Assembly (NCBI GenBank): GCA_902524655.1
Contig: CABZEG010000007.1
Location: 1-56,884, forward strand
Length of the DNA stretch: 56,884 bases
Reading direction: 5' to 3'
Origin: an uncultured Alphaproteobacteria bacterium
GTDB taxonomy: Bacteria; Pseudomonadota; Alphaproteobacteria; Rhodobacterales; Rhodobacteraceae
Part shown: piece by piece, positions 33,967 through 41,797 of the stretch
Layout of the letters: each line of letters begins with the position of its first letter
Numbering within the stretch: position 1 is the first letter of the stretch
Translations under genes and position numbers: made by a program
The notes under the pieces: model-generated
What the model was told of the DNA's origin: nothing
Seen by the model: the letters and a program-made list of their open reading frames with translations, nothing else
Database searches by the model: none

Positions 33967-35382
33967 TTAACCCCTTGCAAATAGCTTTTCAGCCATAATC
34001 CCTACCCTCTTTTCTATTTCTTCACAAGCATTTAAAATAATATCTTCACGAAACCTAGTGGAAATTATTTGAACACCTACAGGAAGTCCATCATTGTAGT
34101 TCGCACTTACAACTCCCGCAGGAATTCCCAAGTAGTTCATGGTATGTGCATAAAACATGCCCGCTAGAACCTCCTTAGTGCCTTCAATCCCCTGAGTATC
34201 TCGATTCCACTCGTAGGTTGGGTAGAGAAGAAAAGGTGTTAGGACGAGTGGGTATTTTCTAAAAAAGAGATTCCACTCTCGGAAGAAATATGACCTTTTT
34301 GCCATCCCAAGTAGTAAATCTTCTCCCTCAAACGGAGAAATTATTTCAAAATAGTTGTCTGCTACTAGTTTAAAGTTTTCACTCCCTAGGTTTTTGTAAT
34401 CTTTTTCATGCAGAGCTTTTATCTCTCCAAAAAGAGTTTTAGCAGAAAAGTTTGCTGCATCTTCAAATTCGGGTAACTCAATTTCTTCAAGAATATAACC
34501 AGCATCCTTTAACGCAGCAATTGAATTTTCTAGAGCTTTATTAATTGCCGGATGCAGAGGTTCTCCTAATGTTTCTTTTGTAAAGCCAACTTTTATTAGG
34601 GCCTTTATTTCCTTGCTTTGGAAAGGCATATCTACCATCCAAGGATCGCGAGGATCATAATTGATTAGTGACTGCATACCTAGACGGACGTCTTTTATTT
34701 CCCTTGCTATCACTCCTTGTACAGACATTAGCTGAGCGATAAGCCCTCTCTCTTGAGTTTGGCTAGGATTATAGGCAGGGACGCGCCCCAACCCCGGCTT
34801 TACAGTGCAGGCGCCGGTTGCTGTCGAAGGAATTCTTAATGAGCCTGCAATATCATTTCCATGGGCTAAACTTCCCATGCCACTCATAACAGCTGCTGAG
34901 GCGCCCCCTGATGAGCCTCCTGGACTTGCCCAATCATTCCATGGGTTATAGGTTCTTCCATGTATTACATTGTCGGTTGTTCCTCTCATGGAAAATTCAG
35001 GAGTATTTGTTCTTCCAATAACAATTGCTCCATCTTTTTCTAAATTATCAACCACAGGAGCATTACCTGGTGCAATTAAGTTTTTTAGAGCTTCCAATCC
35101 ATTGGGTGTTGCATATCCCTTTTGATCTATATTTTCTTTGATTGTAATGGGAACCCCATGTAATGGTCCTTTAAACTGTCCTTTTTTTGCAAGCTTATCC
35201 AATTCGTGTGCTTTTTCTAAAGCAGACGAGCTTAAATTATCAACTATTGCATTTATTTTATTATTAGTTTGGTTAACTCTTTCAATACAGCTGGAAACAA
35301 GATCTTCAGCTAATATGCTGCCATCCTTTATTAACTTAGCGCTTTCATAGGCACTAAGTTTCCAATAGTCATTATTCGGCAT
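33967..35382 (-). CDS. Amidase (amidase-signature family)
   Basis: Amidase-signature hydrolase of 471 residues that splits carboxamides into acid and ammonia. The Ser-cisSer-Lys triad is visible: Lys in VPITIKENID (about 82), the cis-Ser in PGGSSGGASAAV and the nucleophile Ser in GNDIAGSLRIP. The glycine-rich signature carries IAGS instead of the more usual GGGS. No signal peptide. It is next to an AMP-ligase gene 9 bp upstream in the same direction, so amide hydrolysis followed by CoA activation of the acid is a plausible pair. The natural amide is unknown. Confidence 0.92.
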   Translation of the reverse strand: MPNNDYWKLSAYESAKLIKDGSILAEDLVSSCIERVNQTNNKINAIVDNLSSSALEKAHELDKLAKKGQFKGPLHGVPITIKENIDQKGYATPNGLEALKNLIAPGNAPVVDNLEKDGAIVIGRTNTPEFSMRGTTDNVIHGRTYNPWNDWASPGGSSGGASAAVMSGMGSLAHGNDIAGSLRIPSTATGACTVKPGLGRVPAYNPSQTQERGLIAQLMSVQGVIAREIKDVRLGMQSLINYDPRDPWMVDMPFQSKEIKALIKVGFTKETLGEPLHPAINKALENSIAALKDAGYILEEIELPEFEDAANFSAKTLFGEIKALHEKDYKNLGSENFKLVADNYFEIISPFEGEDLLLGMAKRSYFFREWNLFFRKYPLVLTPFLLYPTYEWNRDTQGIEGTKEVLAGMFYAHTMNYLGIPAGVVSANYNDGLPVGVQIISTRFREDIILNACEEIEKRVGIMAEKLFARG

Positions 35383-35391
35383 TGCTTTATC

Positions 35392-37023
35392 CTATGAAGC
35401 TAGTGTGTAATTTTCGTATTTTTGTCTAAGTATAAGCTTTGATACTTTACCTGTAGCGGTAAGCGGTAGTTCATCTTCATACACTACATCGTCAGGCATT
35501 TGCCACTTCGCAAAATGCCCTTCCAAATGTTTAATTAACGCTTCTTTTGACGGTTTTTTGCCTTCTGCGGGAACGACAACTAATAATGGTCTTTCATCCC
35601 ATTTTTCATGAGGAATAGCAATCACAGCACAATTTTCTACATCTGGATGTGACATAGCTCTGTTTTCTAAATCAATTGAACTAATCCACTCTCCACCTGA
35701 TTTGATTAAGTCTTTTGCGCGGTCAGTTAATCTCAAAAAGCCTTGCTCATCAATTGAGGCGACGTCTCCTGTCCCAAAGTAACCTTCTTCGTCTATAGCT
35801 GCTTTACTCGCTTCTTCATTATTATAATAACCTCCTGCGATGGTATTGCCGCGAATATAAAGGTTTCCTATGCTCTTTCCATCTTCAGGCAATCTTTTTC
35901 CATCATCGTCAACAATTTTTAAGTCAACCATAAAAATCTTTCTCCCCTGTGATGTCTGAAGATGCCTTTGTTCTTCAACAGGTAGCTCAGAAAACGGTGA
36001 TATAAGGCGACCAGAGGTACCTAATGGACTTGTTTCCGTCATACCCCAGGCATGGATCACTCTTACACCCATATTTTCAAAAGCTTCAATCAGCGATTTG
36101 GCGGCAGCCGAACCACCAACTAGCATTTCTTCTAAACCATCTGGCTTTTTTCCTCTTCGTCGTGCAATTTCTTCGAGTAATCCCATCCAAACCGTTGGAA
36201 CACCCCAAGCTGAATTAACAGAGTACTTCTCAAGTAAATCATATACGCTTTTCCCATCTAGGTTTGCTCCTGGAAAAACGAGCGAAGTACCACTTATCGG
36301 GGCACTGTAAGGTATTCCCCAAGCGTTTGCATGGAAAAGGGGTACTATCGGTAAGATTTTCTTTTTTGGCGAAAATGAACCAGCGTTGTAAAAGCACTGG
36401 ATTAAGGCATGTAAAACAGTTGATCTGTGAGAATAAAGTACACCTTTGGGATTTCCGGTAGTACCAGATGTGTAACAAAGGCCAGATGCAGTATTTTCAT
36501 CAAATTCAGGCCATTCAAAGTCTGAACTTTCTTTTTCAATTAGATCTTCATAGCAAATAACATTCGGAATTTTACATTCAGGCATATGCTCTTTATCAGC
36601 CATCAAAACATATTTTGTTGAGGAAGGAAATTTATCCAAATGTGCCTCAATTATTGGAATAAATGTTAAATCTAGGAAAATTAGTTTGTCCTCTGCGTGA
36701 TTGACTACATAAGTCATTTGTTCGCTTGAGAGGCGTGGATTAATAGTATGACAAATAGCACCAATTCCGGAGATAGCAAAATACAATTCTAAATGTCTAA
36801 AGCCATTCCAGGCCAATGTAGCAATTCTATCACCCATTCTTACACCTAGTGATATGAGTGCCTTAGACATTTGCCTCGATCTTAGCGCTATCTCCGCATA
36901 ATTGGTGGTATGGAGAGTTCCCTGAAGCGTTTTTGAAATTATTTCTTCATTTGGATGAATTTTTTCGGCTAGTGTTATTATGTCGGCAATTCTTAAAGGC
37001 CGATTCATCATCATTCCATGCAT
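35392..37023 (-). CDS. AMP-forming fatty-acyl-CoA ligase
   Basis: ANL-family ligase of 543 residues. P-loop CYTSGTTGNPKGVLYSHRS, HAWGMTETSPLG, YFGTGDVASID, RLTDRAKDLIKSGGEWISS and the C-terminal catalytic LTATGKVSK are all intact. The N-terminal MHGMMMNRPLRIADII matches the medium/long-chain acyl-CoA ligase group found in proteobacteria and mycobacteria. I start at ATG 37023, because GGGAGC stands eight bases upstream; a TTG five codons earlier overlaps that site. It probably co-transcribes with the amidase. Upstream lies the 480-bp gene-free region. Confidence 0.93.
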   Translation of the reverse strand: MHGMMMNRPLRIADIITLAEKIHPNEEIISKTLQGTLHTTNYAEIALRSRQMSKALISLGVRMGDRIATLAWNGFRHLELYFAISGIGAICHTINPRLSSEQMTYVVNHAEDKLIFLDLTFIPIIEAHLDKFPSSTKYVLMADKEHMPECKIPNVICYEDLIEKESSDFEWPEFDENTASGLCYTSGTTGNPKGVLYSHRSTVLHALIQCFYNAGSFSPKKKILPIVPLFHANAWGIPYSAPISGTSLVFPGANLDGKSVYDLLEKYSVNSAWGVPTVWMGLLEEIARRRGKKPDGLEEMLVGGSAAAKSLIEAFENMGVRVIHAWGMTETSPLGTSGRLISPFSELPVEEQRHLQTSQGRKIFMVDLKIVDDDGKRLPEDGKSIGNLYIRGNTIAGGYYNNEEASKAAIDEEGYFGTGDVASIDEQGFLRLTDRAKDLIKSGGEWISSIDLENRAMSHPDVENCAVIAIPHEKWDERPLLVVVPAEGKKPSKEALIKHLEGHFAKWQMPDDVVYEDELPLTATGKVSKLILRQKYENYTLAS

Positions 37024-37218
37024 TTTTTGAGCTCCCAATACAGTTTTATATGTTTTGCAAAGTAATTTATATGAGTAATTATTATTAGTTATTTCTAATC
37101 TGTCTATTATTAATTATAGGTAAAAATGGTATGTTTCAGCCTATTGAAAATTATTGGCGAAATAATTCGAATGCTTAAAAAATCCCATTAAATTAATTTT
37201 AAGAATGTAAGAAAAATA

Positions 37219-37252
37219 TTACATTATGTAAATATTATATTACATTAAGTAA
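37219..37252. promoter_or_regulatory. Paired TTAC-N5-GTAA palindromes
   Basis: TTACATTATGTAA (37219-37231) and TTACATTAAGTAA (37240-37252) start 21 bp apart, that is two helical turns, so two dimers could bind the same DNA face. They lie about 200 bp upstream of the acyl-CoA ligase and before a promoter-like sequence at 37285. Confidence 0.45.
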
Positions 37253-37284
37253 CTGATTTTTAAGCATTTTTTTGTAATTAAAGA

Positions 37285-37312
37285 TTGTTTTTCACTTTAT
37301 ACTCTATATACT
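37285..37312 (+). promoter_or_regulatory. Promoter-like sequence before the GC-rich island
   Basis: TTGTTT (37285-37290), a 16-bp spacer and TATACT (37307-37312) read on the plus strand. Transcription would begin near 37319, at the edge of the GC-rich hairpin island. Confidence 0.4.
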
Positions 37313-37318
37313 GAGGTC

Positions 37319-37437
37319 ACCTTTATTCAGATTACATCCTCTGGATAGGTCGGCTGCGTCCGTGGGGGGACTGCGGGCGCGGTTCATTTCCCCATCAATA
37401 GTACGTTTCTAAAGTTTTACCTTAAGTCCGCTTTTTT
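37319..37437 (+). ncRNA. Possible small structured RNA
   Basis: A GC-rich island in AT-rich DNA. CTGCGTCCG and CGGGCGCGG (about 37354-37382) can form a 9-bp stem with an 11-nt loop using G-T wobbles only on the plus strand, and ATCC-TCT-GGAT gives a smaller hairpin just before. A CCGC followed by six T (37428-37437) could end the transcript; pairing of CCGC with the upstream GCGG is possible. I match it to no known RNA family. It could equally be a leader or a recombination remnant. Confidence 0.25.
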
Positions 37438-37450
37438 ATATTAATTTGCT

Positions 37451-37483
37451 TTACGCTACGTAATAGTGTGTTACTATTTGTTA
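37451..37483. promoter_or_regulatory. TTAC-N5-GTAA palindrome and partial second copy before the 80-residue gene
   Basis: TTACGCTACGTAA (37451-37463) is followed 20 bp later by the imperfect TTACTATTTGTTA (37471-37483), again two helical turns apart. The pair ends 20 bp before the start codon, where a repressor would block transcription or initiation of this gene. Confidence 0.4.
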
Positions 37484-37503
37484 TAAATTATGGAGTATAT
37501 GAC

Positions 37504-37746
37504 ATGAGCAATAATATTATTGAGACGAACCTTGGTAAAAAAGTTGATCTGCAAAGAATTTCAGAGGGATCTGCTTCGCCAATTACCAAAGCAGGCGCTT
37601 TTTATGTATTCTCTTTAAGAGTAGCAGTAGATGATGTTAGAGAATATTCCTTTACCAATAGGGACAGAGCTGTTTCCATGCGCTCAGTTTTGGTAAGTCA
37701 CCTTGCACAGAAAATGCAATTAGATACAAAGAAAAAAGTTATCTAA
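37504..37746 (+). CDS. Unknown 80-residue protein
   Basis: I do not recognise a family. The protein is small, soluble and basic at its end (KKKVI), with a central beta-like stretch AFYVFSLRVAVDDVREYSF followed by a helix-like SMRSVLVSHLAQKMQLD. There is no signal peptide, membrane segment or cysteine. ATG 37504 is chosen over the GTG at 37468 because GGAG sits eight bases upstream and the extra residues would overlap the palindromic operator. The gene is convergent with the NTF2-like gene, with a 3-bp gap between stops. The pair of operator-like sites before it suggests tight control. Confidence 0.6.
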   Translation: MSNNIIETNLGKKVDLQRISEGSASPITKAGAFYVFSLRVAVDDVREYSFTNRDRAVSMRSVLVSHLAQKMQLDTKKKVI

Positions 37747-37749
37747 AAC

Positions 37750-38169
37750 TTACTTTTCTTTTTCTTGTAAGCTTTTGAAAAAAGGATCATTGGAGGTAAG
37801 AAAAGTCATAGACTTTCTTAGTTCTCCTACAGATTTATATGGTCTCATGACAACCTCAAATTTTTCAATTAAGCCTCTTTTATTTAGAGTGATCATATCC
37901 ACCCCAGTTGCATCCAGATCACCAATTTTACAGTTAAACTCGAGAAAATAGTCTAAGTCATTACATAACACTCGCTTGTACTCCAGATTTTTGAATACGG
38001 AACCTACGTGGCTTAATATCCTCGCAACAACTTCTTTTCCTTGCCATTCCTTCCAGTAAGTTGGTGGCTTGAAGAGTATATTTTCATCAAAAATAGCTTT
38101 AAGTTGATCCACATTATTTGATTTTATAGCTATAAAAAAACTTTCGATTGTTGGGTGGTATGAATGCAT
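37750..38169 (-). CDS. NTF2/SnoaL-like protein
   Basis: A 139-residue NTF2-fold protein: helix [30 protein letters not shown], then the strand region [25 protein letters not shown], and the final [13 protein letters not shown] strand with Arg-Pro, typical of SnoaL-like polyketide cyclase/isomerase relatives. It is soluble with no signal peptide. It is divergent from hmgA (76 bp) and convergent with the small gene at 37504. It may be an accessory isomerase of the aromatic cluster, but no active-site residue can be assigned. Confidence 0.75.
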   Translation of the reverse strand: MHSYHPTIESFFIAIKSNNVDQLKAIFDENILFKPPTYWKEWQGKEVVARILSHVGSVFKNLEYKRVLCNDLDYFLEFNCKIGDLDATGVDMITLNKRGLIEKFEVVMRPYKSVGELRKSMTFLTSNDPFFKSLQEKEK

Positions 38170-38245
38170 AAAATTTTATATTTTTAACGAGTTATGTTAT
38201 GATGTTTTCTATATTACTCATATAAAATATCAGATCGAGATAATA

Positions 38246-39604
38246 ATGCCAGATGGTAGTGTAAAATCTAAAAATAAATCATTAGAAACTAATTTAAAAT
38301 TTAAATATATGCCAGGCTTTGGTAATGACTTTGAAACTGAGGCTCTCGCTGGTGCATTACCACAGGGTATGAACAGCCCGCAAAAATGTGCTTATGGTTT
38401 GTATGCTGAACAATTATCAGGTACGCCTTTTACAGCTCCTCGTTCTCGAAATGAAAGAACTTGGTGCTATAGGATACATCCGTCCGTCAAGCATCTTAAT
38501 AAGTTAGAAAAAATTAGTCTCCCATATTGGAAAAGTGCGCCCAGCATAAATGATGATGTTATTAGCCTTGGTCAATATCGATGGGATCCAATTCCTATTA
38601 CTAAAACGGGACATACTTTTATTACTGGAATGCGTACTATTACAACCACAGGTGATGTCAGTATGCAGACGGGAATGGCTTCACATGTCTATGTTGCTAA
38701 TAAATCAATGGATAAAGAATATTTTTATTCAGCAGATAGTGAGTTATTAGTTGTTCCACAATTAGGCGGTTTAGTATTTAAGACGGAGCTTGGGTTAATT
38801 GACATTGCGCCAGGTGAAGTAGCGCTAATCCCACGGGGACTTGTTTTCTCAGTATTACTTCAAGACGAGATCTGCCGTGGTTTTGTTTGCGAAAACTATG
38901 GTCAAAAGTTTATTCTCCCTAACAGAGGCCCTATTGGGGCTAACTGTCTTGCAAATTCTAGAGATTTTAAAGTTCCACAAGCTTATTTTGAGGATAAAGA
39001 AGAAAACAGTAACCTTACAGTTAAATGGTGTGGTTCGTTTCACTCGTGTCGTTTATCAAGATCACCATTGGACATTGTTGCCTGGCATGGAAATTACGCA
39101 CCATGGAAATATGATCTTAGAAACTTCTCTCCTGTAAGTGCTGTATTATTCGACCATCCCGATCCATCTATTTATACAGTTTTAACATCACCTTCAGGAA
39201 TTGAAGGAACAGCAAATATAGACTTTATTTTATTTAGGGACAGATGGAATGTTGCTGAAAATACGTTTAGACCACCTTGGTATCATAAAAATGTTATGTC
39301 CGAATTGATGGGAAATATTGTAGGTAAATATGATGCAAAACCTACTGGATTTATGCCTGGGGGGATAAGTCTTCACAATATGATGCTACCTCATGGTCCA
39401 GATAAAGATGCTTTTGAAGGGGCTTCAAACGCGGATTTAAAACCCCAAAAATTAGAAAACACGATGACTTTCATGTTCGAGTCACGATTTCCTCAACATC
39501 TTACCGAATTCGCAGCAAAAGAAGCGCCACTGCAGGATGATTATGCAGAATGTTGGACCGGGCTTGAGAAAAAGTTTAATGGAACTCCAGAAGGCAACTG
39601 GTAG
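38246..39604 (+). CDS. hmgA: Homogentisate 1,2-dioxygenase
   Basis: Non-haem Fe(II) dioxygenase of 452 residues that opens the ring of homogentisate to 4-maleylacetoacetate. N-terminal [25 protein letters not shown] is diagnostic. The Fe ligands can be placed: His in PPWYHKN, Glu in MSELMG and His in LPHGPD. The C-terminal [14 protein letters not shown] is standard. Its stop overlaps the GTG of fahA by one base, so the two are coupled. Maleylacetoacetate isomerase is missing from the cluster. Confidence 0.97.
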   Translation: MPDGSVKSKNKSLETNLKFKYMPGFGNDFETEALAGALPQGMNSPQKCAYGLYAEQLSGTPFTAPRSRNERTWCYRIHPSVKHLNKLEKISLPYWKSAPSINDDVISLGQYRWDPIPITKTGHTFITGMRTITTTGDVSMQTGMASHVYVANKSMDKEYFYSADSELLVVPQLGGLVFKTELGLIDIAPGEVALIPRGLVFSVLLQDEICRGFVCENYGQKFILPNRGPIGANCLANSRDFKVPQAYFEDKEENSNLTVKWCGSFHSCRLSRSPLDIVAWHGNYAPWKYDLRNFSPVSAVLFDHPDPSIYTVLTSPSGIEGTANIDFILFRDRWNVAENTFRPPWYHKNVMSELMGNIVGKYDAKPTGFMPGGISLHNMMLPHGPDKDAFEGASNADLKPQKLENTMTFMFESRFPQHLTEFAAKEAPLQDDYAECWTGLEKKFNGTPEGNW

Positions 39605-40842
39605 TGTCGCTCGATTTAATTAAGTCATTCGTTGAGACAGCGAATAATAGAGATTGTGACTTCCCTCTAAATAATCTTCCCTTTGGTGTTTGTTTCGAAA
39701 AAAGTGAAAAGAAGTGCTTTTCTGCTACTGCAATTGGCGATCAGGTTCTTAACCTCACTTATGCTGAGGAATTAGGTCTTATACCCGACCTCGGATTTAA
39801 ACACGTTTTATTGAACTGCTTTATGTCAAAGGGATCATGTTCTCGAAAAGAGATTCGTAAATTTTTGCAAGAATTATTAGCAGAAAACTCAAAAAAAAGA
39901 AGTGAAGTAAAGAAATGCCTTGTACCTTTAAACAATTGTTACAATAGTAAAGCGTTTGAAATTTCAGAATATACTGACTTTTACTCCTGTAAAAATCATG
40001 CGCTCAATGCAAGCAAAATTATAAGAGGGGAAAATGCTGAATTATCAAAAAATTGGTATACTTTACCTGTTGCCTATAATGGACGTGCTTCATCTGTAGT
40101 GATATCCGATAGTGATATTCGAAGGCCAACCGGACAAATTTATGAACAAACCAATGGTATTGTAAAATTTGAGCCAACCAAGAAGCTTGATTTTGAACTT
40201 GAGATGGGCACAGTAATTGGTGGCAGTTTGCCAATAGGCGAAACATTAGATTTTGAGGGAGCTGAAAATTTAATTTTTGGGTATGTTTTGCTAAATGATT
40301 GGTCTGCCAGAGACATACAAGCGTGGGAATATCAACCTTTAGGTCCATTCCTCTCAAAGTCATTTGGAACAAGTATTAGTCCCTGGATAGTTTCTCCGGA
40401 AGCTCTTGAGCCTTTTAAAACAACTCCCCCCGAGAGGGACTTTCAACTACTCCCACATTTTGAGGACGATAAGGCGTTTGTATTTGATATTGACCTCTCG
40501 GTAACCTTAATTGAGGATGGTGGTATGGAAACTGATATAGTGGAAACCAATGCTAAAGAGCTTTATTACTCGCCAGTTCAACAGATTATACACCATGCAT
40601 CAGCTGGATGTGGTATCTCGACAGGAGACTTGATGGGTTCGGGAACAATATCAGGGATAGAAAAAGGAAGTTTTGGTTGCATGCTGGAGTTATCGTGGGG
40701 TGGAAGAGAAAAAATAGCTTTGAGCTCTGGGGAAAATCGTGATTTCCTACTAGATAACGATACAGTTGTTTTGAACGGAACTGCATCTGCTAAAAAGTTT
40801 AAAGTAGGATTTAGTTCGTGCTCTGGAAGAATTATAAAATAA
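39604..40842 (+). CDS. fahA: Fumarylacetoacetase
   Basis: Fumarylacetoacetate hydrolase of 412 residues, last enzyme of homogentisate breakdown, giving fumarate and acetoacetate. Active-site segments LPVAYNGRASSVVIS, DFELEMGTVIGG and LLNDWSARDIQAWEYQPLGPFLSKSFGTSISPW are intact, holding the metal-binding Asp/Glu residues. Start is GTG at 39604, sharing one base with the hmgA stop. It is followed by the MBL gene with 10 bp. Full length for the long (FahA-type) form. Confidence 0.96.
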   Translation: MSLDLIKSFVETANNRDCDFPLNNLPFGVCFEKSEKKCFSATAIGDQVLNLTYAEELGLIPDLGFKHVLLNCFMSKGSCSRKEIRKFLQELLAENSKKRSEVKKCLVPLNNCYNSKAFEISEYTDFYSCKNHALNASKIIRGENAELSKNWYTLPVAYNGRASSVVISDSDIRRPTGQIYEQTNGIVKFEPTKKLDFELEMGTVIGGSLPIGETLDFEGAENLIFGYVLLNDWSARDIQAWEYQPLGPFLSKSFGTSISPWIVSPEALEPFKTTPPERDFQLLPHFEDDKAFVFDIDLSVTLIEDGGMETDIVETNAKELYYSPVQQIIHHASAGCGISTGDLMGSGTISGIEKGSFGCMLELSWGGREKIALSSGENRDFLLDNDTVVLNGTASAKKFKVGFSSCSGRIIK

Positions 40843-40852
40843 TAGGAAAAAA

Positions 40853-41797
40853 ATGAAGAAATTTGCGTCACAAAATGATTTAGATGAGAAAAAAATTTCA
40901 TTTGAAGAAATAGGTAATGATCTCTTTGCTTTTACAGCTGAAGGTGACCCAAATTCAGGCATAATAGTTGGTGATGATAGCGTAATGGTCATTGATGCTC
41001 AGGCAACACCAACCTTAGCGAGACAGGTAATCCAAAAAGTCAGGTCTGTTACTGATAAACCTATATCGCACTTAGTTCTGTCGCACTATCATGCTGTTAG
41101 GGTGCTAGGTGCAGCTGAGTATAAGGCAAGTAATATCATAATGAGTAGCAAAGCAAGATCAATGGTTGTAGAAAGAGGACAAGAAGATTGGGATAGTGAG
41201 TTTGATAGGTTTCCCCGACTATTCAAGGGACATGAAGAGATCTCAGGGCTTACTTGGCCAACGACAACATTTGATAAAAAAATGTCACTATTTTTAGGTA
41301 AACGACGGGTTGATTTATATTTTTTAGGTAGAGCGCATACTGCTGGAGATATAGTTATTCATGTACCAGACTCAAATGTATTATTCACTGGCGATATTGT
41401 TGAATATAAGTCGGCTTGTTACTGTGGTGATGCGCATTTACAGGATTGGCCGAAAACGTTAGGAAAAATTGCAAAATTTCAGGCTGTTTCTTTAGTTCCA
41501 GGAAGGGGTGATGCTCTTACAGATCCAAGACAAATAAATGATGCAATTGAATTGACAGAAGACTTTGTTACGTCAACGTTTAAATCAGTCTCAAAAATAG
41601 CTTATGCAGGCGGCGATTTAAAAGAAGCCATGTCTTCTTGTAGAGATGAGTGTGATAAAAAGTTTTCCGGTTATGCTATTTATGAGCATTGTTTACCTTT
41701 TAATGTCTCAAGAGCTTTTGATGAGGCAAAAGGTATTGATCATCCCAGAATTTGGACGGCTGAACGAGATAAAGAAATGTGGGATTTATTACAGTGA
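40853..41797 (+). CDS. MBL-fold hydrolase with altered metal motif
   Basis: A 314-residue metallo-beta-lactamase-fold protein. The typical HxHxDH reads HYHAVR (residues 78-83): the first two His remain, but the Asp and third His are Val and Arg. A later His (GRAHTAGD) and Asp (LFTGDIVEY) are present, so a reduced metal site may remain. I recall this HYHAVRVLG form from relatives next to homogentisate genes, so it looks like a conserved subgroup. It lies in the hmgA-fahA operon, and the downstream monooxygenase starts inside its stop. Role unknown; lactonase or thioester hydrolase are guesses. Confidence 0.88.
   Translation: MKKFASQNDLDEKKISFEEIGNDLFAFTAEGDPNSGIIVGDDSVMVIDAQATPTLARQVIQKVRSVTDKPISHLVLSHYHAVRVLGAAEYKASNIIMSSKARSMVVERGQEDWDSEFDRFPRLFKGHEEISGLTWPTTTFDKKMSLFLGKRRVDLYFLGRAHTAGDIVIHVPDSNVLFTGDIVEYKSACYCGDAHLQDWPKTLGKIAKFQAVSLVPGRGDALTDPRQINDAIELTEDFVTSTFKSVSKIAYAGGDLKEAMSSCRDECDKKFSGYAIYEHCLPFNVSRAFDEAKGIDHPRIWTAERDKEMWDLLQ

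Larger units (their letters stand above)
37024..37503. other. Gene-free intergenic region, 480 bp
   Basis: No convincing frame is seen. The left half (37030-37270) is extremely AT-rich and holds the paired TTAC-N5-GTAA palindromes. The middle (37313-37400) is a sharp GC-rich island with a hairpin. The right end holds a third palindrome and the start region of the 80-residue gene. It serves two promoters, the acyl-CoA ligase to the left and the small gene to the right, and may encode a small RNA. Confidence 0.7.
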
